Shown: piece after piece, positions 50,349-64,000 of the stretch
How the letters are laid out: the number at the start of each line of letters is the position of its first letter
Position numbering within the stretch: position 1 is the first letter of the stretch
Source of the DNA: Rotaria sp. Silwood1
Lineage: Eukaryota > Rotifera > Eurotatoria > Philodinida > Philodinidae
Direction of reading: 5' to 3'
Assembly (NCBI GenBank): GCA_905250075.1
Contig: CAJNOP010000060.1
Location: 383,351-447,350, forward strand
Length of the DNA: 64,000 bases
Notes under the pieces: generated by a model
Seen by the model: the letters and a program-made list of their open reading frames with translations, nothing else
The model's database searches: none
Told to the model about the DNA's origin: nothing
Position numbers and translations under genes: made by a program

Positions 50349-50822
50349 GAACATCTCGTACTTGAAGATTTCATCGATGATATTAAACGTTGGCATTCTT
50401 GTCTGGATACTCAGTCGGTGTTCTCAATTGCATTTAATTTGTTTCTCGTCACTATTCCAGCTATTTTTGTATGGAAATTCCACGATGATTCAGGACTGAA
50501 ACAAATCCGTAGTCCATTTACAATTAGTTTAGAACTTCTATTCGCAACTAGATGTCAACTTGCATATAATGCTGCTTACAACTCATGAACATATCGTCTA
50601 AAAGTTCTTGTCTCTTCAATATGGTTGAGTATCAATATAAGTGTTTTTATTTTTTATTACTATGTTTATTTATTTGGAGCAAGGTTCGCTCTGCATGTGA
50701 TTGATATAATATCGTTCACAGCTATTCCGATTGACTTAGCATGGGGATTTTTGCTGAGTTTGTTTAAATATTTCTCTCAGCCAAGATCAAAGACAACTAA
50801 TATGAAAATGATTTTATATTGA
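50349..50822 (+). pseudogene. Broken membrane-protein ORF, family unknown
   Basis: One plus-strand frame of 158 codons is open apart from a single TGA at 50586-50588. Before the stop: DDIKRWHSCLDTQSVFS, then AFNLFLVTIPAIFVWKF, KQIRSPFTISLELLFATRC and YNAAYNS. After it: TYRLKVLVSSIWLSINISVF, then a Tyr/Phe-rich membrane segment and IPIDLAWGFLLSLFKYF. Three to four hydrophobic segments. No ATG at a sensible place upstream and no intron evidence. It resembles the tail of a multi-pass protein that has lost its front and gained a stop. Confidence 0.5.
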
Positions 50823-52829
50823 AAAAAATTCTTATTATTTTACTAAGAAAAATACACTTCATTTTTCCACTGATGGTTCTTTTTTTCTGACAAAGAAAGA
50901 AAAATCTGGGATTTTTATCATTAAATAACTTTTAGTGACGTTTAATTTCATTTCTCAAACGACTATTATATATGATTACTTGACGAAGTTTTAGAATCTG
51001 TTCTTGTTTTTATAAATATTGCTGAAAAAAGTGCCATACTTTGTTTTATCAATCATGTCTTCTTATAGAGAAAACAGTTGTGCATTTTTTTCATCCATAA
51101 AAAAATAGAAACTTCACGATTGGGCTTCAACTTAGAAAAACTTCAGTTTTTAAAATCCTGCCAAAACCATCACGAAGAACATTTCTCAACCATGTTTAAT
51201 TTCCTACAAAAGATAAGGTATTCGAAATTGGATCATGGAGACTGAGAAGAACAATCTCTAGTTTTGGATATAAATTTCTTTGCTTCAACGATCACTTTCA
51301 TGATGATGATGATGATTTTGAAAAGCACTAATAGCAATGCATCACAATTGAAACATACAAATAATATAAATTATTTGATTGCAGTGCATAAAAAATATCA
51401 CTTTTCAAAGTATTTATAACACTCACAGCTAAAATATGCTTCACGTTGCTCTGATGTATTATAATTGCTCATTTGAATCTGTCTAGCATCAATTTGTTAA
51501 ATATTCCTTCGATCACAAGCGTTCTTATTGATAATAATAACAACAATTGATTTGTTATAATAATTTCAGAAAAACTTCAAATTATGTATGTTTATAGCTT
51601 CTCGTAGTTCTCTAACCTTAAGTATTAATCTGTCGGGACGATATCAATTGATCAGTTATCAATAAGTTCTTTTTTATGTGGAGACCTTTTCTGCTGCGAT
51701 ATCTTCTATTTATCATATTTATCTGGCATTCAAAGTCGATGAAAATTAGAAATATGGGTTTGATTCAAGATCAAAACTATACCTATTGTCCAGATTTTCA
51801 ATAATAAACTTGCTAGCATTTTTGTAGAGATGAATTCTTACATTTCAAAAGTCAACTTTTACAACTAGCCATTGACAATATTAAATCCATTGCTTTCGTT
51901 TGAAGTAACTGAACACATATAGCCTTGGTAAAGCTTCTAATTATGACAAAATTGATTTTTATTAATGTTGGATCAATGGATGGTGATATTTCACGCTTGA
52001 TGACTATATCATCTTATATTTGCACCATATTCAACCGACATCCAATCTCACATAAATTACATTTGGTGAATTCAATCATCGAGGGGTAGTATATGCTAGA
52101 TTTGGAATTAGAATTTATGATATCAACTCGTGCTTATCGTTAATAGTTTAGACTATGAATTCGACGTATTAATTATCATATGGTACAGTACTCACTAATT
52201 CAAATAAACTTTATTCACTAGATAAACATGTCAACATGTTGACTTCATATATGGTTCAGGAAGTTCACTATACATATTAAATTAGCATTTTGATTCTGAT
52301 GATAAAACCTTAATAATTGGTTTGGTATTTAAATGTGCCTAGTAGTAGAAGAAATGAATATTTTTTATTTAAAGATAGAATAATTTTGGCTTGCCTCTTT
52401 CAGCTTTACATAATCAGAATGGTTGAAATATTTTGACATCTGTATTAGTGAAACGTGGTCGTTTTACAATTATTGTTTCAACTATTAATTTATATTAATT
52501 GTTATCAACAAGTCATGAGGTTTGAACATGATTTATAACCTGATTCTTAACATTTCGATTAGGAATGTTTTGCATAGATGTCACTAATAAAACATATCTT
52601 GCTTTAGTTTTATTCAAGTCGTTTTCTAATGAGTAGGCCAAATTCTTATCTTGCCTATTCTAAGACTTGTCTCGTGTATTCTTCATATTGTAAATAGTAA
52701 AATAAAAAATATCATGAAACTCATAATCACAAAAAAAACACTGTACTGATATAATAGAGTCTTTTTCATATTGTGTGTAGTGTTGAATCAATCTTCGTTA
52801 TCATTTTTTAGAATTACTCTGCTTCAAAA
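50823..52829. other. Stretch without a recognised gene
   Basis: About 2 kb of AT-rich DNA upstream of the MRCK gene. No conserved frame and no clear inverted repeat seen. The MRCK promoter presumably lies at its right end. Confidence 0.45.
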
Positions 52830-62226
<9,397 letters not shown>

Positions 62227-62475
62227 TCTTACAAAGATATATTTCTTTTTAATCTTTTGTTACTCTAGATCATCAATTTTATTAAAAGTAAGTATAAACG
62301 CAAGCACAACATGTGTTGCTATCAAATATATTTCGAATCGATTGTAGAGTAGGTGACCCTAATTATGAAGATAAAATAATTGCTGACCTATGTTGATTGA
62401 CATAGTGCGCAACAATTGTATATTCCTTTAAAAGAATTCAAATATACGTAAATATATATATACGTATATGGACAA

Positions 62476-62683
62476 TTTTCGAAGTATTTTATTTCGAATC
62501 ATATAGCAACGAACTTTCAACGACAAGTAACAGTTGAGAAGTAGGAACTGTCTCTTCAATAGCGGTCGTCAGTTAAATTGTTGTCTCAGAAATAACGAGG
62601 GAATGAGTGAGGTATTACAGAGCACTAATTTTTCCGCTATTCTTCTCTAGAGAAAGTTCGTTGCAAATAATCTGAAAAAATAC
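62476..62683. mobile_element. Small TIR element, degenerate
   Basis: TAGCAACGAACTTTC at the left (about 62504) and GAAAGTTCGTTGCAAA at the right (about 62652) are inverted. The similarity extends outward with gaps through ATTTCGAATCATA against its complement and GTATTTT at both outer ends. About 208 bp, non-coding. Confidence 0.5.
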
Positions 62684-62805
62684 ATCTAAACGATTGTCCA
62701 CGCATAAAGATATGTTTAATTGAATGTAAAATAGTTGTGCACTGAGTCGAACAACACAGATCACTAGTTTGCTGTTATTTTTGGGTCATTTGCTCTTAAA
62801 TTGAT

Positions 62806-62925
62806 ATGGCAAAACGAACATCTAATGACTTTCTTGGTATTCAGAATAAAATACAAAGGCAAGTGACTATCGATGGTGACTCATCTTATACTCCTTCAAT
62901 TGAAGATGAAGAGAGTAGTTATTGA
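62806..62925 (+). CDS. Very short ORF, doubtful
   Basis: Thirty-nine codons from ATG to TGA (MAKRTSNDFLGIQNKIQRQV onward, ending acidic with DEESSY). Polar composition unlike the surrounding AT-rich frames. It could be the first exon of a transposon protein or a remnant; no donor site was convincing. Included only because its composition stands out. Confidence 0.2.
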   Translation: MAKRTSNDFLGIQNKIQRQVTIDGDSSYTPSIEDEESSY

Positions 62926-63665
62926 GCTGTGAAGTGGTATTGATTTGGAAATTTTAATAATGACATAGGAGTTTGTCCTCTTGTCGATCCTGTTGAATAA
63001 TCATAAATTAAATCTTTTTGTATCGTATGTATCGTTGAATATTTTAACATTGTATTGGTTGCTGTGTGATCACACTTAAAGATCAATTTTTTTTCTATAA
63101 CTCATATTTAAATGTATGCTAAGGCTATATGAGTAAAAACAATGTTTATTTTTTTGTGAAACTATTTTTATGGATAAAATGTGCTTAATATTAACTCAAT
63201 CACGAATTTGAACTTTATTAATATTTAAACTATTTTCTTATTTTAATTAAAAAGAAAACAACATGCATTTAATAGATTAGAAAATGATTGAAGACATGTC
63301 ACTATATATGTAAGAGCAGTTAAAATAGCCACAACTATGATTTGCGAATGAGACACTACAGATTTCAATAATTGATTTTTCTTTAAGATATATCTAGCCG
63401 CAAATAACAATCATGCAATGACAGTATGTCACATTATTGTGTACAATTATTTTTTATAAGACGTAATTGATCATATACAGGACATATTGATATGAAGTTT
63501 TGACTTTGAAATGAAAATAATATCCATTCTAACTCCTGCAGTTTTAATCAAAATGATTTCAATTGCTTCACGGTCAACGAATATCTATTTTGAACATTCT
63601 TATGTTAGGTTTCGATGAAATATAAACTTTAATAAATCAATTCTCAATTCCAATAGAACTGTGCA

Positions 63666-64000
63666 CACTGAAATAAAATGTGTCGCATGTGTCATATTTT
63701 GCGACACGTTTTGTCCAGCGACGGCGCGACACATTCTGAAGTTGTGGTTTGAATGTATTATGCAACGCATTTTTCATTGTTTTTTCTGTAAAAGTAATTT
63801 ATGATCTTTTTTTCAATTTTTTCCATTTAATTATTCATATACTGAAAGCTGAAGCAGGCCAGATCTTGAGATCTGTCTGGCCTCGAGTTGATCCAATCTG
63901 CATCAGATTGCTCTTGGATTATCCTTTCTCAATTACGGATCGAGATCGGCATGTGCTCGACTGGTAAATAATCGAGAAATAGTCTAGAATAAAAAAAGAA
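63666..64000. mobile_element. Left end of a CACTG-type repeat, running off the window
   Basis: Begins CACTGAAATAAAATGTGTCG, similar in its outer bases to the ends of the element at 41443-43069. It is followed by GCGACAC words in both orientations (TGTGTCGCA, GCGACACGTTT, GCGCGACACATT). Further in, GGCCAGATCTTGAGATCTG forms a local palindrome. The other end is beyond the window. The open frame 63749-63967 crosses it and is not a gene. Confidence 0.4.

Larger units (their letters stand above)
62227..63665. other. Region downstream of MRCK
   Basis: About 1.4 kb, AT-rich. It contains a perfect-looking palindrome TACGTAAATATATATATACGTA near 62451 (simple AT repeat), the small TIR element at 62476-62683 and one short ORF at 62806. 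No other gene recognised. Confidence 0.4.

Overview
This is nuclear DNA of a small-genome animal. Base composition is strongly AT-rich. Most genes are split by short introns (about 45-70 bp) with clear GT-AG ends, and the conserved proteins are metazoan: SCAP, V-ATPase subunit F, a GET1/WRB-like protein, a paired-like homeodomain, calmodulin, a KIF23/MKLP1 kinesin and an MRCK kinase. Short introns, bacterial-looking enzyme genes (a GH18-CBM5/12 chitinase and an isochorismatase-fold hydrolase), a Penelope-like retroelement and many small palindromic DNA elements together suggest a rotifer, probably bdelloid. That assignment is inference; no species marker was seen.

Layout. 1-1919 (-): N-terminal part of SCAP, running off the left edge. 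2794-3120: GC-rich fold-back repeat. 3200-3870 (+): V-ATPase subunit F. 4248-4748 (+): GET1/WRB-like protein. 5177-5752 (-): divergent paired-like homeobox gene. About 5.2 kb without a recognised gene follows. 10952-13848 (-): calmodulin, with a roughly 2 kb first intron directly after the ATG. About 8.6 kb without a recognised gene contains a textbook hAT-type MITE (18900-19075). 22480-32242 is an accessory-looking stretch: a broken isochorismatase-family gene, a dispanin/CD225 gene, a decayed leucine-rich-repeat gene and a chitinase. 33525-37917 (-): complete KIF23 in 21 exons. 38-46.3 kb is mobile-element territory: a dead Penelope-like reverse transcriptase carrying a TTAA-flanked palindrome, a 1.6 kb TIR element, a degenerate cyclic-nucleotide-binding gene and a second TTAA-flanked MITE. 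46586-47834 (+): multi-pass membrane protein of unknown family. 49741-50822: a palindromic element and a broken membrane-protein ORF. 52830-62226 (+): complete MRCK kinase gene in 26 coding exons, spanning a 100-N assembly gap and a 2.7 kb intron occupied by a compound inverted-repeat element. The right end holds remnants and the start of another CACTG-type repeat.

Functionally the intact genes are housekeeping: sterol sensing, proton pumping, tail-anchored protein insertion, calcium signalling, cytokinesis and Cdc42-dependent actomyosin control. They do not form an operon or one pathway. I found no convincing new multi-gene system. The points most worth following are the 61-residue homeodomain, the isochorismatase gene that keeps its catalytic residues despite a stop codon at a conserved Trp position, the TTAA palindrome inserted in the Penelope-like element, and the compound repeat in the MRCK intron.
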